Part shown: piece by piece, positions 30,166-36,790 of the stretch | How the letters are laid out: every line of letters begins with the position of its first letter | Position numbering within the stretch: the first letter of the stretch is position 1 | Origin: a virus | Reading direction: 5' to 3' (one strand) | DNA: 36,790 nucleotides | Virus record (IMG/VR): IMGVR_UViG_3300028198_000008 | Location: 1-36,790 of that record | Translations under genes and position numbers: made by a program | The notes under the pieces: generated by a model | The model's input: the letters and a program-made list of their open reading frames with translations, nothing else | Databases searched by the model: none | What the model was told of the DNA's origin: nothing

Positions 30166-30176
30166 ACGAGGCATAC

Positions 30177-30650
30177 ATGGCGATTGTCCACAATCCTGAG
30201 AGCGATTACTCCCGAGAGAACGAACGCTGGAATACCACGAAACAGCACGGCGGTTTTAACGCAAACGGATTTGAAGAGTATCCGTTGATGGTGTTCAAGG
30301 CGTTTGAACGAGACAACGGGAAGGTGATGTGCGGCGATCCGCTTGCGACAGTGGGTGATGCGGAAGGGGAAGCGTTTTCCCGTTCGTGTCAACTCGTGGT
30401 GCGAAACGACGAAGAGCGAGACAAGGCCGTGAAGGCTGGATGGTCTTTTGGTCCAGACACGGCTATTGAGAAGTACGAACACGACATGCGGTCGATTGCC
30501 GAGATTACCGCCCAGCGACACTTTGCTGAGCAGGGCAGCAGCGATCTCGCAAAAGCCGAAGCCAAACAGGCGGATGACGCGACCCATCGGCAGGTGCCGG
30601 AAGTGCCGGAGAAGCGGAAGCGCGGTCGTCCACGCAAAACAGGGGTATAG
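30177..30650 (+). CDS. Unknown virion-region protein
   Basis: 157 residues from ATG 30177; the longer frame at 30051 runs through the terminator and is rejected. The middle (YPLMVFKAFERDNGKVMCGD; CQLVVRNDEERDKAVKAGW) resembles short phage proteins where V-x-N-x-x-E...A...GW marks a compact domain. The C-terminus is a basic EKRKRGRPRKTGV, an AT-hook-like GRPRK end. It may bind packaged DNA or be an assembly helper. No firm family. Confidence 0.68.
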   Translation: MAIVHNPESDYSRENERWNTTKQHGGFNANGFEEYPLMVFKAFERDNGKVMCGDPLATVGDAEGEAFSRSCQLVVRNDEERDKAVKAGWSFGPDTAIEKYEHDMRSIAEITAQRHFAEQGSSDLAKAEAKQADDATHRQVPEVPEKRKRGRPRKTGV

Positions 30651-30653
30651 CAC

Positions 30654-30932
30654 ATGGCCCAAGCCAGCGGCACGTACAACAAGTCGGTCGTCATCACGAA
30701 GAGCGATACCGTCAATTTTGACGGCAGCACGTATAGCGCGAGTGCCTCAACCAAGGCGATTCCGGCTGATGCCCTCTTCGTGGGAGGTGCTGGTGTAGTG
30801 GTGGCGATCTTCGAGAACGGGAGTTCTGCGCCCTTTACAGTGCTTGCCGGCACGGTGCTGCCCTTGAAGTGTATTCGGGTGAACAGCACGAGTACGACAG
30901 CGACGTTGATGAATGCCTTGTATCAGGTCTAA
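30654..30932 (+). CDS. Small structural protein
   Basis: 92 residues, beta-rich: SVVITKSDTVNFDGSTYSAS and FTVLAGTVLPLKCIRVNSTS followed by LMNALYQV. The V-L-P-x-x-x-x-R-V-N-S-T-x-T-T-A...ALY ending recurs in small virion proteins encoded near coat genes in tailed phages. It starts three bases after the previous stop. Probably a minor head or connector component. Confidence 0.72.
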   Translation: MAQASGTYNKSVVITKSDTVNFDGSTYSASASTKAIPADALFVGGAGVVVAIFENGSSAPFTVLAGTVLPLKCIRVNSTSTTATLMNALYQV

Positions 30933-30934
30933 TC

Positions 30935-31669
30935 ATGACCGTCAGCGAACTGATCACCGCAAGCCTGCAAGACCTGCGCGTGTTGCAGGTGGGAGAGACC
31001 GCATCAGCGAATGACGCGGCCTACGGACTGTCTCGGCTCAATGACTGGATCGACAGCCTCGCGACTGAGGGGCTGACGGTTTATAGTCGTGCGCGGACGA
31101 TCTGGACGATCTCGACCGCGAGCAGTTACACCATTGGGACCGGTGGAGTCATTAACTGTGCGCGACCCACGGGTCCGACAGCGATTGACAACGTCGGGTT
31201 CCAAGACACGTCCGTCACGCCGACGATTGAATACAACCTTGGCCCTCCGCTGACTGAGGATGCCTATGACGGCATTCCTCAGAAGGCGTTGACCTCGGTC
31301 TATCCGCAGTCGGTCTATTACAACCCGACCTACGCATCTGGCCTGGGATTGATTTATCTCTGGCCGATCCCCACAAGCACCACGTTGCAGGGGGTCATTT
31401 ACACGCTCGTGCCGGTGAGTGAATTCTCAGCGATCAGCGACACGATTGCGCTGCCGCCTGGGTATCGCCGGTTCCTGCGGACCAATCTCGCCAAAGAACT
31501 CGCCAGTGCGTTCGACTCACCACTGACCCCTGACCTCCAACAAGCCGCCGCAGAGAGCAAGGGCGACATCAAGCGGGCGAACGAGCGGCTCAGCGATATG
31601 TCGTGTGGGGTCTCGGGATTGATCTTTGGAGGGGCTGGACCGCACTACAACATCTACAGTGACACGTAA
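30935..31669 (+). CDS. Tail accessory factor, P22 gp4-like
   Basis: 244 residues from ATG 30935. MTVSELITASLQDLRVLQVG and ANDAAYGLSRLNDWIDSLAT followed by EGLTVYSRARTIWTI are the hallmark N-terminus of adaptor/head-completion proteins in this family. LPPGYRRFLRTNLAKELASA in the C-terminal third is also typical. In P22 gp4 binds beneath the portal and seals the head. The stop overlaps the next start (TAATG). The longer frame from 30869 is rejected. Confidence 0.85.
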   Translation: MTVSELITASLQDLRVLQVGETASANDAAYGLSRLNDWIDSLATEGLTVYSRARTIWTISTASSYTIGTGGVINCARPTGPTAIDNVGFQDTSVTPTIEYNLGPPLTEDAYDGIPQKALTSVYPQSVYYNPTYASGLGLIYLWPIPTSTTLQGVIYTLVPVSEFSAISDTIALPPGYRRFLRTNLAKELASAFDSPLTPDLQQAAAESKGDIKRANERLSDMSCGVSGLIFGGAGPHYNIYSDT

Positions 31670-33141
31670 TGGCCCAGTATCCAGGTTTCATCTACGGGTC
31701 GAACGAGGACCAGAGTCCGTGGGCTGACTGCGAACGTACGGTCAACTGGTATCCAGAGCAGTCGCAGGCGTCGGCATCGCCCCATAGTGCGGCCCTCTAT
31801 CCGTGCCCAGGCTACGAAGCGTATGTCACCGTCAATGACCTGAATTGTCGCGCCTTGTTCGCGATGGCGGGGCGGTGTTATTCCGTCGTGGGTCCGCACG
31901 TCTACCAGATTTACGAGACAAACTCAGCGGCGGTCGTCACGAGTGGCACGGTCGTCAACGACCCGAATCCAGCCTCGATTGCGAGCAACGGAGACGCAGG
32001 CGGTCAGCTCCTCATTGGATCGGGTGGTAACGCCTACCTGCTCACCATCGCAAGCAATACGCTCAGCGCCAGCATCGGCACCCTCGCCGGCAAATGCACC
32101 ATGGTCGGCATGATTGATGGGTATTTCCTGTCCTTCGACTCAGCCGCCTCGAAATTCTACATTTCCGCCCTGAACAACGGCGCGAGCTGGGACGCCACGC
32201 AGTATGCCCAGCGCAGCATTGCCCCAGACCCCTGGAAAGCGATGGTCGTGGACGGCAACCGGCAGATTTGGCTGATTGGTGAGCAGACGGGCGAGGTCTG
32301 GTATGACGCCGGGACCAGCCCGTTCCCGTTCGCGCCTGTGCCGGGGTCAGTGTTCGGCTATGGCACGCCTGCGCCGTATTCGGTCAAGTTGGCTGACGAC
32401 ACGATGATCTGGCTCTCACAGACGGCAGAGGGGGCCGGGGTCGTGGTGGCGGCGACCGGGCTAGAACCACAGCGCATCAGTTCCTACGCTATCGAGACAG
32501 CCATCGCCGGGTATGCCCGCACGAGCACCATCACGGATGCCGAGGCCGTCGTCTACAGCGACCAGGGCCACACGTTCTACTGCCTCACGTTCCCCAGCGC
32601 GAATGCGACGTGGGTGTTCGACCTTGCGACGGGGTTGTGGCACGAGCGGGGTATCTGGGACAGTAGCGCCGGGGACTACGACCTGTGGGGTCCACGCAGC
32701 CACTGTTATGCGTTCGGACAGCATCTGGTGGGTGACCGCACCTCGGGCCTGATCTGCACGATGGACACGGATTACACCACTGAGTGCAATGGGGACGTGA
32801 TTCGCCGCGTGCGTGTCCCTCCGCCGTTGTGGCTTGGTCAGGGACGGCGGCTCTTCGTCTCGCGCCTGACCGTGCTGTTGGAGCCAGGACTGGGCACTGC
32901 GACAGGCCAAGGCGTGGACCCACAGATGATGATGCGGACCTCGACGGATCTGAAGCGGTGGAGCGCCACACAATTGGCCTCTGCGGGCAAACAAGGCGAG
33001 TTTAATACACGAGTCTACTGGACACGCCTCGCAAGCTCTGACCGCGTCTGGGTGCCTGAACTGTCGGTCGCAGACCCGATCCCGTGGCGTCTCGTCGGCG
33101 CGAATGTCGAGGGTCGGAATATCCAGGGTCCGAGAGGATGA
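31669..33141 (+). CDS. Tail hub / packaged-DNA stabilisation protein, P22 gp10-like
   Basis: 490 residues. The opening GFIYGSNEDQSPWADCERTV, then NWYPE, and the beta-propeller-like pattern (YSVVGPHVYQIY; GGQLLIGSGGNAYLLTIASN; YFLSFDSAASKFYISALNNG; TFYCLTFPSANATWVFDLAT then GLWHERG) are characteristic of P22 gp10-type proteins. They attach to the gp4-like factor and hold the tail fibre or needle. Coupled by TAATG to the preceding gene. Length close to P22 gp10 (472). Confidence 0.87.
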   Translation: MAQYPGFIYGSNEDQSPWADCERTVNWYPEQSQASASPHSAALYPCPGYEAYVTVNDLNCRALFAMAGRCYSVVGPHVYQIYETNSAAVVTSGTVVNDPNPASIASNGDAGGQLLIGSGGNAYLLTIASNTLSASIGTLAGKCTMVGMIDGYFLSFDSAASKFYISALNNGASWDATQYAQRSIAPDPWKAMVVDGNRQIWLIGEQTGEVWYDAGTSPFPFAPVPGSVFGYGTPAPYSVKLADDTMIWLSQTAEGAGVVVAATGLEPQRISSYAIETAIAGYARTSTITDAEAVVYSDQGHTFYCLTFPSANATWVFDLATGLWHERGIWDSSAGDYDLWGPRSHCYAFGQHLVGDRTSGLICTMDTDYTTECNGDVIRRVRVPPPLWLGQGRRLFVSRLTVLLEPGLGTATGQGVDPQMMMRTSTDLKRWSATQLASAGKQGEFNTRVYWTRLASSDRVWVPELSVADPIPWRLVGANVEGRNIQGPRG

Positions 33142-33144
33142 CAC

Positions 33145-33630
33145 ATGGAGCAACTCGCACCGACGCCGGCCATCGTGGTCGAGCAGAACGTGACGAATGG
33201 ACGGATTTCGGGACGGATTACGCTGCTGATGCGCTATTGGCTGCTCGCGCTGGCCGACCGGATCAATGCGACGACACACGTTTTGGCGAGCGCAAAGGCG
33301 TCCACACAAGCGGCGTCGATCAGCACCACGAGCTTCCCGATCCTGTCGGTGTCACCGGGGCTGTATCGTCTCTCGATGTCGGCACGAATCTCACGGGCGG
33401 CGACCACCAGCTCCTCCCTGATCGTGACGTTCGGCTGGACCTCCGGGGGAGTGAGTTGCACCACGGCGAGTCCCGCGATGACCGGCAACACGACCGCGAC
33501 GGTGTCGAGCCTGACAGTCCTGGCCCGCGTGGACGAGGCGACCGCGATCACCTATGCGACGACGTATGCCAGTGCGGGGGGCACGACGATGCAATACAGC
33601 CTGGACGTGTCTTGCGAACAGGTCGCGTGA
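33145..33630 (+). CDS. Minor tail-region structural protein
   Basis: 161 residues. A short helical part (LLMRYWLLALADRINATTHV) leads to a beta-sandwich-like Ser/Thr-rich domain (LSVSPGLYRLSMSARISRAA; TVSSLTVLARVDEATAITY). Placed after gp10-like gene with GTGA overlap into the next gene. Probably a tail or head-tail trimer component; no family name can be given. Confidence 0.68.
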   Translation: MEQLAPTPAIVVEQNVTNGRISGRITLLMRYWLLALADRINATTHVLASAKASTQAASISTTSFPILSVSPGLYRLSMSARISRAATTSSSLIVTFGWTSGGVSCTTASPAMTGNTTATVSSLTVLARVDEATAITYATTYASAGGTTMQYSLDVSCEQVA

Positions 33631-34412
33631 TTCGACCGGACATCCTCACGGTTCCTGAGTTTCGTGCTGGATCGATAATGCGCCGGACATGCGAGCCAGA
33701 AGACCTGAACCGCATTGCAAACGATCCAGAGGTTCGACCCTGGCTTGGGGGTGATGGACCGTTGGACTTCTCAACGGCGCTTGAAAACATCGACAACGTC
33801 GCCCTGGTGTCTGACGCTGGAGGGTTCGTCGGATTCGACCACGGCGCTGGCCGGTACGAGGTGCATTCTCTATTCTCTCCATCGCGACCGCGTCAATCAG
33901 CTGTTCACGCCATGCGAGATGCAGTCGTCTATATGTTCACATCGACGCCCTGTGTGGAACTGATCACGAAAGTGCCAACAGACAACCGAGCAGCACTCGG
34001 GCTTGCACGAATCGCAGGGTTTCAGAAGCGATTTGACGGCACCCGCAACTGGAGCCGAGATGTCGAGAAACAGATAGGGTTCTACGGACTCAATCTGGAC
34101 GCATGGGTATTGAGATCACGGGACGCCTTTCGACTGGGTCAATGGTTTCATACGGCGCTGGAGACACTGAAAACAGCTTCGCAATCTGCCGCCCATCCAG
34201 AAGATAAGGTACATGACCACATGGTTGGTGCGACTATCGCGATGCTCCAATCTGGCCTGTTATGGAAAGCCGTCTCCTTCTATAACCACTGGGCATCATG
34301 GGCCGGTTATGAATCTATCGACGTATTGAGCGAAAAACCCTTGGTCGTGGAATTTGACCACATGAGGATAGAGATTATGTCCGGCAGAATAGAGGTATTG
34401 TCATGCCAATAG
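33627..34412 (+). CDS. GNAT acetyltransferase-like protein of the virion module
   Basis: 261 residues from GTG 33627, overlapping the previous stop. Residues 1-135 follow the GNAT plan: FRAGSIMRRTCEPEDLNRIA, VALVSDAGGFVGFDHGAGRY, EVHSLFSPSRPRQSAVHAMR, then VPTDNRAALGLARIAGFQKR. The acetyl-CoA loop (usually R/Q-x-x-G-x-G/A) is degenerate here (RPRQSA), so catalysis is doubtful. The C-terminal half is helical and unrelated. GNAT-like proteins in podovirus structural clusters are often internal proteins. The track start at 33084 is rejected because it reads through two other genes. Confidence 0.7.
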   Translation: MIRPDILTVPEFRAGSIMRRTCEPEDLNRIANDPEVRPWLGGDGPLDFSTALENIDNVALVSDAGGFVGFDHGAGRYEVHSLFSPSRPRQSAVHAMRDAVVYMFTSTPCVELITKVPTDNRAALGLARIAGFQKRFDGTRNWSRDVEKQIGFYGLNLDAWVLRSRDAFRLGQWFHTALETLKTASQSAAHPEDKVHDHMVGATIAMLQSGLLWKAVSFYNHWASWAGYESIDVLSEKPLVVEFDHMRIEIMSGRIEVLSCQ

Positions 34413-34912
34413 GTACTGCTATATCTGGAATAGCTACTGGAGTAGGCATGCTTGGATCAGCCAAGATGCAGAGCGGTGCTGCCGGTCGAGGAGCACAACT
34501 CCAGACTGATGCGGCCAATCGGGCGGCTGAATTGCAGCGTCAGACAGCCGAGGACCAACTGGCCTACACGCGGAACCAAGCCCGCATCGACCGGGAGTCC
34601 AAGCAGTGGGCGGATCGACAGAACTACGGATTGTCCCGAGCGCAGGGCATGAATGATTTCTATCGATTCGGAGACAATGCGTTCAACACGCGAGCGTCCG
34701 AATTGTCACGGGGCCGTAGCGCAGACAAACGGTATGGGGCGAACCAGCGCCAATACAACGTGATGCGTCAGATGATGGGGATGCCCAACAAGGCGTTGTC
34801 GGCGTACGTCGAGCCAGATGCGTTGCGACTCACTGCGCCGGTCGTGCCCGACTATGTGGAAGACCCCACGGACTTTACTGATCCGAATGACCCCGCGAAC
34901 CGGCTGGTCTGA
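34403..34912 (+). CDS. Internal virion protein, small
   Basis: 169 residues overlapping the preceding gene by ten bases. The N-terminus is glycine-rich and hydrophobic (IGTAISGIATGVGMLGSAKM), as in membrane-active ejection proteins, followed by helices rich in Gln, Ala and Arg (AANRAAELQRQTAEDQLAYT). A small ejection protein (T7 gp14- or P22 gp7-like role) fits. Function inferred from composition and position. Confidence 0.7.
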   Translation: MPIGTAISGIATGVGMLGSAKMQSGAAGRGAQLQTDAANRAAELQRQTAEDQLAYTRNQARIDRESKQWADRQNYGLSRAQGMNDFYRFGDNAFNTRASELSRGRSADKRYGANQRQYNVMRQMMGMPNKALSAYVEPDALRLTAPVVPDYVEDPTDFTDPNDPANRLV

Positions 34913-34934
34913 CGAAAGCGTCGGGAGAAGACAT

Positions 34935-36464
34935 ATGGCTTATGAGAATTGGGAGTATTCTAGGGCGCTCAATGATGGGGAAAACATTAGACGGGCCTAT
35001 CTTGGGTACCTTGGGCGTGCGCCGAGCCAAGAAGAAATAGATGCGTATCTTGCGAATAGCATAGATGTGCCATCTGACATTAAAGATATTGCCAACTCAA
35101 ATGAGGCCCAGTTATACCGATTGCGGCCACCCGATGGATCAGTTCCATCTACTCCAGCCGGACCATCCGGTCGCACCGGTCAGGCACCTGGAGGCTTCGA
35201 CCAGACCAAGTGGGAATCTGACCACGACAGCATGAAGTATGCAGCCGGCGGATTTCTGGCTGGGCTAACTAAGCCGTCAGAAATCAAGGCCATGGTTGAG
35301 AGTGAGGCGTTTCAAGACCGATTCGGCGGCGCGACCTTCGACGGAAAAGACAAGATCAATTTCAACGGAATCGAAAGCGATGGCGTCCCGGTCTACGAAG
35401 TTGACGTGCTGATGCGTGCGGATCAAGCGGGTGACACCTCCGGGGGGTTCTGGTGGGGTGCCGGTTCGGGCGATAGTGTGTCATCTCCAGATCCGGGAGA
35501 CGAGATTCCTGACACTGGCGTTAGCGGGGATGGTGACATAGTCCCCTCCCAGAACCCTTTGTCAGCTCCCGTTCTGGCCCCGCCACCGAATACCTTTGGC
35601 ATGGGTCCAGGTGGCGGTGGCGGCACGATGGGGAATATGATCACCCCCTACAACCCGCTTGCGGCGTATAGCCCAGAAACCTATGTCCCACCAGATCCGT
35701 ATCGTCCGCCGTCCTATGCGGCTGCCACCCCGTATCAGCCTGGAACGTATGATGCCGCCGTTCCGTTTTCGCGTGATGAATACGTCGCGGCCACCCCGTT
35801 TGAGGCTCCGACCGCTGCGGACATGGCGGCAGACCCGTCCTATCAATTCCGGCTACAACAGGGGCAGGATGCCCTGGAACGAAGCGGGGCTGCACGCGGT
35901 GTGACGAATACCGGCGGCACGCTCAAGGACATCCTCGACTACGGACAGAACGCGGCGTCCCAGGAATATGGGAACGTCTATGGCCGGATGCGAGACACCT
36001 ACGACGCCAACGAGCGAAACCGGTTCAATGCCTATCAGGCGAATTACGGGAACGCGATGGACGCCTACGGGATGAACGAACGGAACCGATTCGGCGCATT
36101 TGGCGAGAATGAAAGGAACCGCGCTGGGGCCTACAACACCAATGAGGCCAACCGTGCGTCGGGGTTCGACAGGAACGTGCGTAATGCAGAGACCGCCTAT
36201 AACACCAATGCGGAGAACCGCTATCAAGCGTATACGACCAACGAAATGGCTCGGCTCAATGAGAACCAAACGGCTGAGCAACGACGCGCTGGTGCCTACA
36301 ACACGAACCTCAATGCGTATCAGAACCAGCAGAACTACGGACTGCGAGCGCAGGGACAACAATTCGATCAGGACTTCCGCAACTGGAACACGCAGTGGAA
36401 CCAGCAGCGGATGAATCAGAACGATAGGTTCAACCAGATGTACCAACTTGGTGGAGCACAGTAA
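34935..36464 (+). CDS. Tail/ejection protein with Asn-Arg-rich helical repeats
   Basis: 509 residues from ATG 34935 with a GGAGAAG ribosome site. Residues about 10-45 (EYSRALNDGENIRRAYLGYL, GRAPSQEEIDAYL) resemble DUF4214-like modules. Then comes a Gly/Pro region, tandem Pro/Tyr units (TPYQPGTYDAAVPF), and the familiar DPSYQFRLQQGQDALERSGA segment with GVTNTGGTLKDILDYGQNAA. The last 170 residues repeat an Y/F-x-x-NERNR or YNTNEANR unit about ten times. That combination is known from phage virion proteins near ejection genes. The stop overlaps the next start (TAATG). Confidence 0.8.
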   Translation: MAYENWEYSRALNDGENIRRAYLGYLGRAPSQEEIDAYLANSIDVPSDIKDIANSNEAQLYRLRPPDGSVPSTPAGPSGRTGQAPGGFDQTKWESDHDSMKYAAGGFLAGLTKPSEIKAMVESEAFQDRFGGATFDGKDKINFNGIESDGVPVYEVDVLMRADQAGDTSGGFWWGAGSGDSVSSPDPGDEIPDTGVSGDGDIVPSQNPLSAPVLAPPPNTFGMGPGGGGGTMGNMITPYNPLAAYSPETYVPPDPYRPPSYAAATPYQPGTYDAAVPFSRDEYVAATPFEAPTAADMAADPSYQFRLQQGQDALERSGAARGVTNTGGTLKDILDYGQNAASQEYGNVYGRMRDTYDANERNRFNAYQANYGNAMDAYGMNERNRFGAFGENERNRAGAYNTNEANRASGFDRNVRNAETAYNTNAENRYQAYTTNEMARLNENQTAEQRRAGAYNTNLNAYQNQQNYGLRAQGQQFDQDFRNWNTQWNQQRMNQNDRFNQMYQLGGAQ

Positions 36465-36790
36465 TGCCGTTTAGGTATACGCCCAACCAGAACCGCTACG
36501 TCGGATCCATTGCCGACCTGATGGGTCGTGGGAATGACGCGGAAGCCCAAGCCCTGATCGCCTCGGCCAATGCCCAGGCCCGAGCCGCCCAGGCCAGCGG
36601 ACAGGCGTGGGGCGGGGCCGTGCAGGGCATTGGCAATACCATCGCGGCGATACCGGGGCAGATGCAGGCGCAGCAGGACCGGGACCGTGTCATGGAAGAA
36701 CGCGAACGGGCAGATCAATCCAGGGCAATGAAGGCGGATATTTTCAATACAGCCCCAGGGCACACAATCGGCCCGACTATCGCTGACGGG
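36464..36790 (+). CDS. Internal virion protein, 5' part of the gene spanning the ends
   Basis: Start codon at 36464 overlapping the previous stop. The frame MPFRYTPNQNRYVGSIADLM goes on through an Ala-rich helix and continues in the same frame into 3-1790. Joined length is about 659 residues. See the entry at 3-1790 for the rest. A downstream M at position 9 is only an internal methionine. Confidence 0.9.
   Translation, partial: MPFRYTPNQNRYVGSIADLMGRGNDAEAQALIASANAQARAAQASGQAWGGAVQGIGNTIAAIPGQMQAQQDRDRVMEERERADQSRAMKADIFNTAPGHTIGPTIADG
36654..36790. repeat. Terminal overlap, right copy
   Basis: Repeats 1-137 with one substitution (T at 36742, A at 89). See the left copy. Confidence 0.95.

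Noticed and set aside
30051-30176. Extended start for the gene at 30177
   Set aside because: Would overlap the decoration-like gene and the putative terminator; ATG 30177 is well placed.
33084-33626. Extended start for the GNAT-like gene
   Set aside because: Reads through the gp10-like gene end and the 161-aa gene; low-complexity charged translation typical of a shadow frame.
22419-36790. Diversity-generating retroelement or reverse transcriptase
   Set aside because: Looked for because P22-like podoviruses such as BPP-1 carry one; no reverse transcriptase motif or template/variable repeat pair found.
1-36790. tRNA or rRNA genes
   Set aside because: No cloverleaf or conserved T-loop sequence recognised by eye; a covariance search would be needed to exclude a tRNA.
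1-36790. Integrase or recombinase for lysogeny
   Set aside because: No tyrosine- or serine-recombinase motif in any convincing frame; the helix-turn-helix regulator alone does not prove a temperate lifestyle.

Overview
This window is essentially one complete genome of a tailed bacteriophage (Caudoviricetes, podovirus morphology). The last 137 bases (36654-36790) repeat the first 137 (1-137) with one substitution, so the contig closes on itself as a circle of about 36,653 bp. One virion gene runs across the artificial ends. The evidence for a P22-like podovirus is a terminase pair, a large P22-type portal, a scaffold, a P22-type coat protein, tail accessory proteins resembling P22 gp4 and gp10, and a set of large internal virion proteins. 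No integrase, tail tube, sheath, tape measure, DNA polymerase or RNA polymerase gene is visible. A small lysis lipoprotein of spanin type suggests a Gram-negative host; nothing in the sequence identifies the host further. Base composition is GC-rich overall, with AT-richer patches in the ejection-protein and fibre genes.

Layout. (1) 22419 rightward to the window end, and on through 1-7681: late module, in the order small and large terminase, portal, a zinc-ribbon microprotein, scaffold, coat, head accessory proteins, gp4-like and gp10-like tail proteins, GNAT-like protein, internal virion proteins, tail fibre, then lysis genes (membrane protein, M15-type peptidase endolysin, holin-like protein, lipoprotein). 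(2) 10610 leftward to 7723: early operon headed by a 69-aa helix-turn-helix regulator, followed by small unknown proteins, a VRR-NUC nuclease, a zinc ribbon and a DNA methyltransferase. Most genes overlap by ATGA or TAATG. (3) 10725 rightward to 15589: replication module with an ssDNA-binding-like protein ending in DEIPF, a strong terminator, a RecB/Cas4-like nuclease, a helical protein, iteron-like repeats, a primase-helicase and a radical SAM enzyme. (4) 15882-17613 rightward: small regulators and unknowns. (5) 22008 leftward to 17610: about fifteen small unknown genes, probably early host-interaction functions.

Regulation. Divergent control regions lie at 10611-10724 and 22009-22418. Both leftward promoters share an identical 12-base block overlapping the -10 box, so the helix-turn-helix protein, whose own message looks leaderless, may control both leftward units. 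The replication proteins would recruit host polymerase. The radical SAM enzyme, the methyltransferase flanked by a 33-bp direct repeat, and the leftward array of microproteins are the least conventional parts of the genome.
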